Origin: UBA7359 sp047618295
Lineage (GTDB): Bacteria; Pseudomonadota; Gammaproteobacteria; Eutrophobiales; Eutrophobiaceae
Reading direction: 5' to 3'
Assembly: GCA_047618295.1 (NCBI GenBank)
Contig: JBLHKL010000090.1
Coordinates: forward strand, 1 to 8,910
DNA length: 8,910 bases
The notes under the pieces were generated by a model. That model saw nothing but the letters and a program-made list of their open reading frames with translations. It made no database searches and was not told the DNA's origin. The position numbers were made by a program, and so were the translations under genes. Below, one piece after another: positions 1-7,098 of the stretch (its first letter is position 1; each line of letters opens with the position of its first letter).

Positions 1-1080
1 AGCCGTAATCTTATTACCTAATACACTGAGATCCAGCTTCGAGATATCAATATCATTCCTGCTCATATCGGCATTGAATGCTGTACTCAAATTAAATGTC
101 TTATCTGTCATTTTTGCCAATTGACTAGCAAGTGGCTCTATTTCAAGTATCTTGAAAAGCTGCGGCAGATCTTTTCCTGCAACGTCAACATTAGCGTTAA
201 TCTGCGGCTTACCCGAAAGTATCTCCGCTGCATCAATCTGACCTTTAATTTCAGTATCAAATGCGCTAAAAATAAGATCTTTAATCTGTGCAGTTTCTTT
301 ATTCACATCCACATTAATCTCAGAGCTCAACTTTATTACTGCCGCCCCACCTGGAATTTCTTTTCCTTTAACGTTAGCTTCCAATAACATTGGCTTTAAG
401 GTCAATACATCGCCACCATCTGCATAAGCGACGGTGCCTTTAAACTGAATCGCAGATGACAACGCGGGTTTTGAAGCTGAGGCATTGAGTGATGCTGTAA
501 TATCAATAGGTTCACCCAGCTTTAATTCTCCGGTAGCAATATTTGCATCAGAGATTTTGTATTCCACTTTTTGCTGCATATCGTTCCAATGTATATTGGC
601 GTTCTTTATATCAATGCCGCCCAATACCAATGCAGCTAATGGCATACCCTCATTACTACTAGCAGATTCTTCTGCTTTAGGTTTAATCAAGTCGTCCCAA
701 TTGGTCACGCCTTCTGCATTTTTAGCTAAATTGATGGTTGCACCATGCAGTATCAGCGTATCCATTTCTAACTCTTTGCGTAGTAGCGGCATCAATTTTG
801 CGCGAACCTTAATGGTTTTTGTTTGTAGAAAAGGCGCTTCACCAAAACCTTTGGCATTACTCAAACTGACGCCTTCGACATCAAGTCCCAACCAGGGATA
901 AAACGTCAGCCCGATATTACCGTCTATACGTAAATCGCGACCCGTTTCGTCCTTTACCTTGCTCGCGATGGTGTCTTTGTAGTCATTTGGATCGAGGTAG
1001 GCCAATGTAATGGCAACTGCACCTATAGCAATAATGCCTAGAACGCCAAGACCAAGAATCAATTTAATAAGAAATTTCAT
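1..1080 (-). CDS. AsmA-family envelope protein, N-terminal part (runs off left edge)
   Basis: I translated this open frame by hand from the ATG at 1080-1078; it stays open for 360 codons to the window edge, so the C-terminus is missing. The protein begins with a short basic stretch and a hydrophobic anchor (about residues 4-28, MKFLIKLILGLGVLG...), then the pattern typical of AsmA proteins: LDPNDYKDTIASKV (29-42), TGRDLRIDGNIGLTFYPWLG (46-65), LDVEGVSLSNAKGFGEAPF (66-84). AsmA-like proteins are inner-membrane anchored with a long periplasmic beta-rich part, and are linked to outer-membrane biogenesis and lipid transport between membranes. The remaining residues are the low-complexity, beta-strand-like sequence expected of that part. 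The start is supported by an AGG-containing purine stretch about 9 bases upstream. It lies 15 bp after the argH stop on the same strand, so co-transcription is likely. Family assignment is firm; the specific role is not known. Confidence 0.88.
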   Translation of the reverse strand, partial: MKFLIKLILGLGVLGIIAIGAVAITLAYLDPNDYKDTIASKVKDETGRDLRIDGNIGLTFYPWLGLDVEGVSLSNAKGFGEAPFLQTKTIKVRAKLMPLLRKELEMDTLILHGATINLAKNAEGVTNWDDLIKPKAEESASSNEGMPLAALVLGGIDIKNANIHWNDMQQKVEYKISDANIATGELKLGEPIDITASLNASASKPALSSAIQFKGTVAYADGGDVLTLKPMLLEANVKGKEIPGGAAVIKLSSEINVDVNKETAQIKDLIFSAFDTEIKGQIDAAEILSGKPQINANVDVAGKDLPQLFKILEIEPLASQLAKMTDKTFNLSTAFNADMSRNDIDISKLDLSVLGNKITA

Positions 1081-1095
1081 TTCACTTTACCTGTG

Positions 1096-2487
1096 TCATT
1101 TAATTAGTTTTTTTCTAAGGCGTTTAATGGCTGCCTTAACTTGTTTTGGTGCCGTACCACCGACATGGTTTCGGGCAGACACCGATCCTTCGAGTTCTAA
1201 TACGGCATAGACATCATCTTTGATGACCTTGCTGAATTGTTGAAGTTCAGGCAGCGTTAACCCAGACAAGTCCTTATCTTGCTGAATTGCAAATTGAACG
1301 GTTTTGCCGACGACTTCATGCGCATCTCTAAAGGGCAGGCCTTTTACCACTAAATAATCGGCAAGATCCGTTGCCGTAGCAAAACCCGCTGCTGCAGCCC
1401 TATACATCGTTTCATGGTTTACTTTTATTGTTGGTATCAAACCCGCATAGGCGATCAGAGACATCTTTACCGTATCAACCGCATCAAATAAACTTTCCTT
1501 GTCTTCCTGATTGTCTCGGTTATAAGCGAGCGGCTGTGCCTTCATCAAGGTAAGCAATGCCATCAAATCACCATAAACTCGGCCAGTCTTACCTCTGACT
1601 AACTCGGGAATATCAGGGTTTTTCTTCTGCGGCATAATAGACGATCCCGTGCACCAGGCATCACCTAGATCAATAAAACCACTAGCCTGTGACATCCAGA
1701 TTACCAGCTCTTCTGAAAAACGGGATAGGTGCATCATGATCAAACTCGCAGCCGCAGTAAATTCTATTGCAAAATCACGGTCACTGACCGAATCGAGTGA
1801 GTTTTGAGTGATGCCGTCAAAACCCAACTCTTTGGCAACCATATTTCGATCAATGGGATAGCTTGTGCCCGCGAGCGCCGCAGAACCAAGCGGCAATAAA
1901 TTAAGTCTTTTTCGGCAATCCTGCAGGCGCGATCGATCTCGTAATAGCATTTCGGCCCATGCCAGTAAATGATGTCCAAAGGTGACCGGCTGCGCAGATT
2001 GTAGGTGTGTAAAGCCCGGCATTATTGTATCAATATGATCATCGGCTAACGTTAGTAATTGATTCAATACCGCCTCAATTTGATCACAAATTAGGTCAAT
2101 CTCATCACGGCAATACAAACGAATATCAGTCGCAATTTGATCGTTTCTTGAGCGACCGGTATGTAGTTTTTTACCCACATCACCGATATGCGCTACCAAG
2201 GCCGTCTCTATGTTCATATGAACGTCTTCAAGGGCGGTTAACCATTGAAACTCGCCGACTTTGATCTCTTTCTCAATCTTCTTCAAGCCGCGGATAATCT
2301 GAGCACTTTCCTTTGCAGAGATAACGTCGACTTTAGCTAGCATGCGCACGTGAGCTATTGAACCCATGATGTCATAATGGGCCAGCCTCTGGTCATAGGA
2401 GACAGATTCGGTGAATTGTTCAACAAATTTATCTGTTGGAGCCGTGAATCTCCCGCCCCAGGGTTTTTCTGTATTTTTTGAGCTCAT
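1096..2487 (-). CDS. argH: Argininosuccinate lyase
   Basis: This enzyme splits argininosuccinate into arginine and fumarate, the last step of arginine biosynthesis, and works as a cytoplasmic homotetramer of the fumarase/aspartase superfamily. The 463-residue length is usual. Recognisable parts are the N-terminal WGGRF (10-14), TGRSRNDQ (110-117), the PGFTHLQSAQPV segment (157-168) with the active-site His161, and the superfamily signature loop GSSIMPQKKNP (281-291) containing the catalytic serine (282/283). The C-terminal GGTAPKQV...AI stretch is also typical. No key residue is missing. The start at 2487 puts MSSKNTEKPWGGRF at the N-terminus, as in relatives, though the ribosome binding site is weak. 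The gene is divergent from the AlgZ-like kinase across 83 bp; the same argH/algZ arrangement is known from Pseudomonas. The AsmA gene follows 15 bp downstream on the same strand. Confidence 0.97.
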   Translation of the reverse strand: MSSKNTEKPWGGRFTAPTDKFVEQFTESVSYDQRLAHYDIMGSIAHVRMLAKVDVISAKESAQIIRGLKKIEKEIKVGEFQWLTALEDVHMNIETALVAHIGDVGKKLHTGRSRNDQIATDIRLYCRDEIDLICDQIEAVLNQLLTLADDHIDTIMPGFTHLQSAQPVTFGHHLLAWAEMLLRDRSRLQDCRKRLNLLPLGSAALAGTSYPIDRNMVAKELGFDGITQNSLDSVSDRDFAIEFTAAASLIMMHLSRFSEELVIWMSQASGFIDLGDAWCTGSSIMPQKKNPDIPELVRGKTGRVYGDLMALLTLMKAQPLAYNRDNQEDKESLFDAVDTVKMSLIAYAGLIPTIKVNHETMYRAAAAGFATATDLADYLVVKGLPFRDAHEVVGKTVQFAIQQDKDLSGLTLPELQQFSKVIKDDVYAVLELEGSVSARNHVGGTAPKQVKAAIKRLRKKLIK

Positions 2488-2570
2488 TTTCAGTGGTAGT
2501 GTGTTTATTTATTTACAATGGACAGTATAACTTATGGTTAACCTGCATATTACATGAGTAGACATTAAAA
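2488..2570. promoter_or_regulatory. Divergent argH / algZ promoter region
   Basis: This 83-bp AT-rich spacer must hold the start signals of both flanking genes. Overlapping -10-like hexamers lie on opposite strands: TATAAC at 2526-2531 (plus, toward algZ) and TATACT at 2529-2524 (minus, toward argH). The matching -35 regions are poor (a TTTATT with 16-bp spacing on the plus strand; none convincing on the minus strand). A perfect 8-bp palindrome GGTTAACC sits at 2536-2543, immediately beside the hexamers. I saw no clear ArgR box and no Pseudomonas-type AlgR binding site. The hexamers could arise by chance in such AT-rich DNA. Confidence 0.3.
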
Positions 2571-3638
2571 ATGCCAAATCTTAAGAGTCTAGATAAGACC
2601 AGCTTTCTGCCAAATTTTTGCAGTACAGACGTCTTATTTATCGTCGTTCTTAGCTCGGAATTGCTAGCAATCGTCTTAACTCTGGCATTACCGCTCTACA
2701 CGGATGATATGCTGTTTAATCTGGCAATGAATTCACTTTTCGTACAATGGATTTCCTTAACCTGCGTTGGCATTCTTTGTATATCCAGACGATACATTGC
2801 GATGCTTTCAGAAAGACAGGCCGCTGTTGTTAGTTACTTATTAATACTATTGGTTTCATTCATCATCACCGAATTAGCTTGGTGGTCATTATATGTGTAT
2901 CCAGACAGAGGCAATCCTAACCAGAAATTACACTTTCTCTTTCTAATACGTTCATTAGGTATTTCGGCAATTGTTGGGGCGATCGTATTACGCTATTTGT
3001 ATGTACAACATCAATGGCGTAAGAATATCGAGGCTACTGCCCTGTCTCGTTTTCAAGCCTTACAGTCTCGGATACGTCCTCATTTTTTATTCAATTGCAT
3101 GAATACTATCGCCAGTTTGACGCGCAAGGCCCCCGAGCTAGCTGAACAATCCGTGGAAGATTTGGCTGATCTATTTCGTGCCAGCCTACTCGAACCAACC
3201 GAACTATATAAAATCGCTGATGAATGGAAACTCTGCCAGCATTATCTTCGTATAGAAGGCCACCGTTTAGGGGAACGATTACGCGTTGAATGGGATATTG
3301 ATTCATTACCTGATAATGCTTTAGTCCCTCCATTAAGCCTTCAGCCCTTACTCGAAAATTCTATTTATCATGGAATTGAACGATTATCTGAAGGAGGCAC
3401 AATAAAGATCTGTGGTGAATTTAAAGATGAAAAACTTATTATCGTCTTTTCAAACCCCATGCCTGACGAAAATATTGAGGATACACATAAAGGAAATAAA
3501 CATGCGCAGGATAATATTCGCCAACGATTGATTACGATTTTTGGCGCAGAAAGTAATTTAATTATTGAAAATGAACACCAGCAATACACTGTAAAACTGA
3601 CCTTACCTTACAAACGTCATGAAAATATTGATCGTTGA
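2571..3638 (+). CDS. algZ: AlgZ/FimS-like membrane sensor histidine kinase (LytS-type, PF06580)
   Basis: This is a 355-residue sensor kinase expected in the inner membrane. Four hydrophobic segments fill the N-terminal part (about 20-42, 47-71, 84-109 and 121-145), with no sizeable periplasmic sensor domain. Next comes the His_kinase PF06580 domain: FQALQSRIRPHFLFNCMNTI (161-180), with His171 as the likely phosphoacceptor, and the N-box-like PLLENSIYHGIE (259-270) of the ATP-binding domain. The expected glycine-rich G-box is degenerate (GNKHAQDNIRQRL, 308-320), a trait I also associate with the AlgZ branch. The N-terminal SFLPNFC motif before the first membrane segment supports the chosen start; the ribosome binding site is weak. 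Its last 20 bp overlap the AlgR-like gene, implying translational coupling as a two-component pair. In Pseudomonas aeruginosa the homologous pair controls twitching motility and alginate; the targets here are unknown. Confidence 0.9.
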   Translation: MPNLKSLDKTSFLPNFCSTDVLFIVVLSSELLAIVLTLALPLYTDDMLFNLAMNSLFVQWISLTCVGILCISRRYIAMLSERQAAVVSYLLILLVSFIITELAWWSLYVYPDRGNPNQKLHFLFLIRSLGISAIVGAIVLRYLYVQHQWRKNIEATALSRFQALQSRIRPHFLFNCMNTIASLTRKAPELAEQSVEDLADLFRASLLEPTELYKIADEWKLCQHYLRIEGHRLGERLRVEWDIDSLPDNALVPPLSLQPLLENSIYHGIERLSEGGTIKICGEFKDEKLIIVFSNPMPDENIEDTHKGNKHAQDNIRQRLITIFGAESNLIIENEHQQYTVKLTLPYKRHENIDR

Positions 3639-4353
3639 TGATGAAGCTTTAGCACGAGAGAGACTTCACGATCTTGTGATCGAGCTATACCCGGACACTA
3701 TTACTATTGAAGCAATAAATGGGCTTGATGCTTTAGAAAAGATTTCTGAGCATTCACCAGAAATAATTTTGTTAGATATCCGCATGCCGGGCATGGATGG
3801 GCTTGAACTTGCCAATCACCTGCTACAATTGGAATCACCTCCTGCGATAGTATTCACTACTGCCTATCAAGATCATACATTGAGCGCATTTGATGCTAAT
3901 GCTGTTGATTACTTACTAAAGCCGATCAGAAAAGAACGACTTAAAGTTGCTATTGAACGAGCTGCTATTGTTAGCCAGTCTAAACTAACTTTATTGAATA
4001 GTAGCGCAGGAAAAACTTCTGCACGTACACATCTCAGCACTATGATTCAAGGCAACATTCGATTGATTGCTGTCGAAAATATTTATTTCCTTAAGGCAGA
4101 ACAAAAATATGTCACTGCTGTCTGGCCAAGTGGAGAAATACTTATTGATGAACCACTAGTTACTTTGGAAGCAGAGTTCTCAGATCTTTTTATCCGAGTC
4201 CATAGAAATGCATTGGTTGCGATTAATCATATCGAAGCACTCAGGAAAACAAACGAAGGCCAGCACGTCATTAAACTAGCAGACATGCCAATTGAATTAT
4301 CAGTAAGTCGACGACACTTTAGTGACGTTAAAAAAATAATCAAACAGCATTGA
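3619..4353 (+). CDS. algR: AlgR-like LytTR response regulator
   Basis: This 244-residue DNA-binding regulator is the partner of the overlapping AlgZ-like kinase. Residues 1-115 form a receiver domain: the acidic pair is in ILIVDDEALARERL (Asp7/Asp8), the phosphoacceptor is Asp53 in LLDIRMPGMDG, the conserved Thr is in FTTAYQ (80/81) and the conserved Lys101 is in YLLKPI. A linker of about 25 residues leads to a C-terminal LytTR domain (about 140-244), with IYFLKAEQKYVTA (155-167), FIRVHRNALVAINHI (191-205) and LSVSRRHFSDVK (227-238). All phosphorylation residues are present, so it should work as a conventional phospho-regulator, although AlgR also acts unphosphorylated at some Pseudomonas promoters. 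The gene starts inside the kinase gene and its last 14 bp overlap the 3' end of the convergent gshA. In Pseudomonas hemC and hemD follow algR; here they do not. Confidence 0.93.
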   Translation: MKILIVDDEALARERLHDLVIELYPDTITIEAINGLDALEKISEHSPEIILLDIRMPGMDGLELANHLLQLESPPAIVFTTAYQDHTLSAFDANAVDYLLKPIRKERLKVAIERAAIVSQSKLTLLNSSAGKTSARTHLSTMIQGNIRLIAVENIYFLKAEQKYVTAVWPSGEILIDEPLVTLEAEFSDLFIRVHRNALVAINHIEALRKTNEGQHVIKLADMPIELSVSRRHFSDVKKIIKQH

Positions 4354-5635
4354 CGATTTCGCGCGCCGCTGCCAACAAGGCTAAACGTGCTATGACACCA
4401 TATGTATAAAAACGGTTTTGGTGACAATCTGGTTCCTGACTTGGATCCGGAAGAATACAACAATCTTCAAATGCCAGTGGCTCAAATCGCATACCAGGCG
4501 CATTTAGATTTTGGCTTGTTGAACGTTTTGCATGAACACGATAAAATCCGCCAACAACTTGATGTCCCAGCATATAGACCACTGGCTCAGCAACAGTTTC
4601 TTCTTCACCCCAGGTTTCATTGGTATACACGCCTTCCTGAATTATAACCTGACTGACTTTTTGGCCCTCTTTGGTCGTCGCCATTTTCGTGCGTTCTTTA
4701 CGGTTTAATGCCGCTATTTCATCTGAACTTCGAATCGTCATAACACCCATGCCGTAAGTACCTGCATCCGCCTTCACCATAACAAAGGGTTCACAATCTA
4801 ATTCATGTTCATCATATTTAGCTTGAATAGCCTTCAATAAAGCATCTACATTTTTTGACAGGCAATCAACGCCTTCACGCTTCATGAAATCAACTTCACC
4901 ACAGTTACGAAACATGGGATCGATTAGCCACGGATCAATATCGATTAATTCAGAAAACTCCTGTGTGACTTGCTGGTAAATCTTAAAATGGTTTGATTTT
5001 AAACGAGAAGACCACCCTAGACTTGTTGGTGGCGTAATAATTTGTTCTACGCCTTTCAATATTTCTGGTTTTCCTGTCGCCAGATCATTATTTAATAAAA
5101 TAAGATCCGGATTAAAATCACCAACAAATATGCGATCTTGATCGCGTTTAATGGGCTCTAGCAATACTGAGCGTGATGACTCGAGATCAATTCGCATCGG
5201 TTCATTCAAATCAGACATTAAACTACCAATACGAACTTCAAAACCTGCCTTCTCAATCATTGATTGCAAACTGGCAATATTCTCCATGTAAAATAAATTA
5301 CGCGTATGATTTTCCGGGATTATTAATATCTTGTCGACTGGTTTCTCTATTGATTCAACCGCCATCTGCACGGCATGAATACATAAGGCTTCAAATGAAG
5401 GATTTAGATTATTAAACCCGGCAGGGAATAGATTTGTATCTACCGGTGCAATTTTATAACCCGCATTACGTAAATCGACAGAGGCATAAAATGGTGCCTG
5501 CGTATCACGCCAGGCATTCCTGAACCAGGCTTCAATGCGGGTTTGATTATCGAGCATCTGCCGTTCCAATTTCTGAAATGGCCCCTTTAATGCGGTTGTT
5601 AGATGTGGGACTGTCACAGTTTCATTTAAAGTCAT
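4340..5635 (-). CDS. gshA: Glutamate--cysteine ligase, Acidithiobacillus/PF08886 type
   Basis: This enzyme joins glutamate and cysteine with ATP to form gamma-glutamylcysteine, the first step of glutathione synthesis, in the cytoplasm. At 431 residues it matches the alternative GshA family found in Acidithiobacillus and various beta- and gammaproteobacteria, not the longer E. coli-type GshA. Family-typical stretches are SVDLRNAGYKIAPVDTNLFP (52-71), GFNNLN (73-78), IPENHTRN (106-113), a glycine-rich probable nucleotide-binding loop VKADAGTYGMGVM (287-299), IIQEGV (331-336), VVYMLGHQVVGGFYRVH (352-368) and NLNAPGMRFEPLAF (376-389). The start at 5635 gives MTLNETVTVPHLTTAL; its ribosome binding site is weak, but a TATAAT lies 22 bases upstream. 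The gene is convergent with algR, with overlapping ends. gshB, which catalyses the next step, is not in the window. Assignment rests on family recall, not a search. Confidence 0.88.
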   Translation of the reverse strand: MTLNETVTVPHLTTALKGPFQKLERQMLDNQTRIEAWFRNAWRDTQAPFYASVDLRNAGYKIAPVDTNLFPAGFNNLNPSFEALCIHAVQMAVESIEKPVDKILIIPENHTRNLFYMENIASLQSMIEKAGFEVRIGSLMSDLNEPMRIDLESSRSVLLEPIKRDQDRIFVGDFNPDLILLNNDLATGKPEILKGVEQIITPPTSLGWSSRLKSNHFKIYQQVTQEFSELIDIDPWLIDPMFRNCGEVDFMKREGVDCLSKNVDALLKAIQAKYDEHELDCEPFVMVKADAGTYGMGVMTIRSSDEIAALNRKERTKMATTKEGQKVSQVIIQEGVYTNETWGEEETVAEPVVYMLGHQVVGGFYRVHAKRSTSQNLNAPGMRFEPLAFEDCCILPDPSQEPDCHQNRFYTYGVIARLALLAAAREIVNAV

Positions 5636-5657
5636 GATGGGTTTTAGAGTTCTTCTT

Positions 5658-5686
5658 ATTATACAGTCTGATTAATTATATGAGAC
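5658..5686 (-). promoter_or_regulatory. Candidate gshA promoter
   Basis: Read on the minus strand, a perfect TATAAT (5663-5658) lies 17 bp after a partial -35 hexamer GTCTCA (5686-5681; 3 of 6 consensus positions). The hexamer ends 22 bases before the gshA ATG, giving a leader of about 15 bases. It lies between the palindromic repeat and gshA, so gshA could be transcribed independently of rsmE. Chance matches are common in this AT-rich spacer. Confidence 0.4.
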
Positions 5687-5727
5687 CTTTTCACGAAACA
5701 GATTATTTAAAAACAAACAAAGACTTT

Positions 5728-5866
5728 GTCATTCCCACATGCTTCTAGCGGGAATCCAGCGATTTTTCAGCACTCGAAGTCACTGGGCAAGGATTGTTCC
5801 AGACAATCCTGTTGCATTTCCACCTTCCTTGGCGGTCATCCCGGCTCAAAAGCATACCGGGATGAC
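5728..5866. repeat. Composite palindromic repeat element with three hairpins
   Basis: About 139 bp between rsmE and gshA holds three successive dyads. The first pairs ATTCCC (5731-5736) with GGGAAT (5750-5755). The second pairs AGGATTGT (5790-5797) with ACAATCCT (5803-5810), perfect over 8 bp, and can alternatively extend as GCAA/TTGC with a small bulge. The third pairs GTCATCCCGG (5835-5844) with CCGGGATGAC (5857-5866), perfect over 10 bp with a 12-base loop. The element begins GTCATTCCC and ends GGGATGAC, so its ends are near-perfect inverted repeats. GTCATTCCC/GGGAATCC and GTCATCCCGG palindromes are typical of dispersed REP-like or MITE-like repeats in proteobacterial genomes. It starts 47 bp beyond the rsmE stop. 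No T-tract follows the hairpins, so it is not a standard terminator, though the transcribed hairpins might protect the rsmE mRNA end. No second copy is visible in this window. Confidence 0.7.
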
Positions 5867-5913
5867 GAGATTTGTTTCGTGCAAAGCTCTCTATATATGG
5901 GTATCGGGTACAT

Positions 5914-6645
5914 TTAATTCAAGTCTCCCCATAGCTGCTGGGCATTACTCACCGCACAGACCACGGCTGTCTCAGTTCTTAATATTCTCGGACCCAGGCT
6001 TATTGGCTGACAACCGTTTTCTTGAGCTTGCTCGACTTCGGCATCACTAAAACCGCCCTCTGGACCAATCATCAATGTTAACTCATTGTCAGAAAGGCTA
6101 ATGTTTGGCATAGATTGTTGACTCTCAGGATGCAATATCAATCGAGTCGTTGATGCCTCTAAGCTCAACCATTCGGCCAATGACACCGGCTTTTGAATTT
6201 GAGTTAAATGGCTTCTGCCGCATTGTTCAGTTGCGCTAATTATTATGTTTTGCCAATGCGCCAATTTATTATGCACACGATCATCCTGTATCTTCACATT
6301 ACTAAATTCAGAGATAACAGGGGTGATATTCTTTACGCCAAGTTCAACCGCCTTTTGAATAGAGAAATCCATATGCTGGCCTCTCGCTACAGCGAGGCAC
6401 AGATTGATAGTTAGCGATGATTCATTCGTTACTTGTATAGATTCTCCAATTTCGATCTGTGCACTTTTTTTACTTATTTCAATAATTTTTGACTGATATT
6501 CATTACCAGAATCATTAATTAATTTTATTGAATCGCCAATACGCATTCTCAGCACATGGGAAATATGATGCGCTTTATCACGTGGTAAATTAATAATTTC
6601 ACCAATCGTTAATGGCATATCTATAAAAAGTCGTGGAATTCGCAT
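5914..6645 (-). CDS. rsmE: 16S rRNA (uracil(1498)-N(3))-methyltransferase RsmE
   Basis: RsmE uses S-adenosylmethionine to methylate N3 of U1498 in 16S rRNA of the small ribosomal subunit. At 243 residues it has the usual length. Residues 1-70 are a PUA-like RNA-binding domain beginning MRIPRLFID with HHISHVLRMRIGD (26-38). The SPOUT methyltransferase domain follows: LAVARGQHMDFSIQKAVELGV (84-104), SATEQCGRS (137-145), and the knot motifs IGPEGGFSDAEV (193-204) and LGPRILRTETA (217-227) that form the cofactor site. All hallmark residues are present. The start at 6645 agrees with the family N-terminus. It is divergent from hspQ across 133 bp and is followed by the palindromic repeat and then gshA on the same strand. 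In many gammaproteobacteria rsmE is followed by gshB; here the next gene is gshA. Confidence 0.96.
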   Translation of the reverse strand: MRIPRLFIDMPLTIGEIINLPRDKAHHISHVLRMRIGDSIKLINDSGNEYQSKIIEISKKSAQIEIGESIQVTNESSLTINLCLAVARGQHMDFSIQKAVELGVKNITPVISEFSNVKIQDDRVHNKLAHWQNIIISATEQCGRSHLTQIQKPVSLAEWLSLEASTTRLILHPESQQSMPNISLSDNELTLMIGPEGGFSDAEVEQAQENGCQPISLGPRILRTETAVVCAVSNAQQLWGDLN

Positions 6646-6734
6646 CGTTTACTTTAATATTGTTTCGTATAGTTAGTAGTATCTTTTAATCTGAGAAAGA
6701 AAATTAAAAACGCTCCAGAGTTCAATCATCTTTC

Positions 6735-6753
6735 TGTTATGATAATACTTATC
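6735..6753. promoter_or_regulatory. Fur-box-like dyad overlapping a -10-like hexamer before hspQ
   Basis: The perfect inverted repeat TGATAA-TAC-TTATCA (6740-6754) sits 24 bases before the hspQ start. Aligned by eye with the classic 19-bp Fur consensus (GATAATGATAATCATTATC), positions 6735-6753 match at 14 of 19, with the GATAAT half at 6741-6746 and TTATC at 6749-6753. TATGAT (6738-6743) could be the hspQ -10 hexamer, so a bound repressor would block transcription. No good -35 and no heat-shock sigma-32 promoter was seen. The spacer is AT-rich, so the match may be accidental. Confidence 0.35.
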
Positions 6754-6778
6754 ACACGAATCAGCTTACAAATTCTTT

Positions 6779-7090
6779 ATGCAACACGCTAAATATTCTC
6801 TCGGTCAGATTATTCATCATCGAAAATTCGATTATAGGGGTGTAATATTTGATATGGATGCTGCCTTTAGTGGAACAGAGGCTTGGTATGCAACTGTAGC
6901 AAAATCAAATCCTCCGAAAGATGAACCTTGGTATCATGTATTAGTAGATAACTCACATCAAACCACTTATGTTGCAGAAAGGAATATTGAGACTACTTAT
7001 TCAGTAACACCAATAAATCACCCTCTAATTAATCACTATTTTAATAATTTTATCGATGGTCATTATTTACATAATAATACCAACAACTAA
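6779..7090 (+). CDS. hspQ: Heat shock protein HspQ (YccV-like, hemimethylated-DNA-binding domain family)
   Basis: HspQ is a small cytoplasmic protein. In E. coli it is heat-inducible, binds hemimethylated oriC DNA in vitro and promotes degradation of the mutant DnaA508; in Yersinia it acts as a specificity enhancer of the Lon protease. The 103-residue product covers the whole YccV-like domain (PF08755): KYSLGQIIHHRKFDYRGVIF (5-24), KDEPWYHVLVDN (47-58) and TTYVAERNIE (62-71). The family-typical loop with WY and PP (36-46) lies between them. The last residues form an asparagine- and histidine-rich tail (about 90-103) that is probably disordered. The start agrees with relatives that begin near HAKY, although no good ribosome binding site precedes it. 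The terB-like gene follows 8 bp later, suggesting an operon. Confidence 0.93.
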   Translation: MQHAKYSLGQIIHHRKFDYRGVIFDMDAAFSGTEAWYATVAKSNPPKDEPWYHVLVDNSHQTTYVAERNIETTYSVTPINHPLINHYFNNFIDGHYLHNNTNN

Positions 7091-7098
7091 TACGAATC

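Noticed and set aside
121..901. Two plus-strand open frames (121-387 and 485-901)
   Set aside because: They lie antisense inside the AsmA-family gene, whose translation shows clear family sequence; their products look like no protein family.
1010..2264. Short frames within argH on both strands (1010-1210, 1764-1979, 2025-2264)
   Set aside because: They are shadows of argH, which is complete with all signature motifs.
4402..5415. Plus-strand frames 4402-4647 and 5173-5415
   Set aside because: They are antisense to the intact gshA and have no recognisable domain or ribosome binding site.
5835..5866. Intrinsic terminator for rsmE
   Set aside because: The 10-bp stem is strong, but no T-tract follows it in the direction of rsmE transcription, and the sequence fits a dispersed repeat better.
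5726..6050. Two overlapping plus-strand frames across the rsmE-gshA spacer
   Set aside because: They run through the palindromic repeat and into the rsmE 3' end; the open frames are a by-product of repeat composition.
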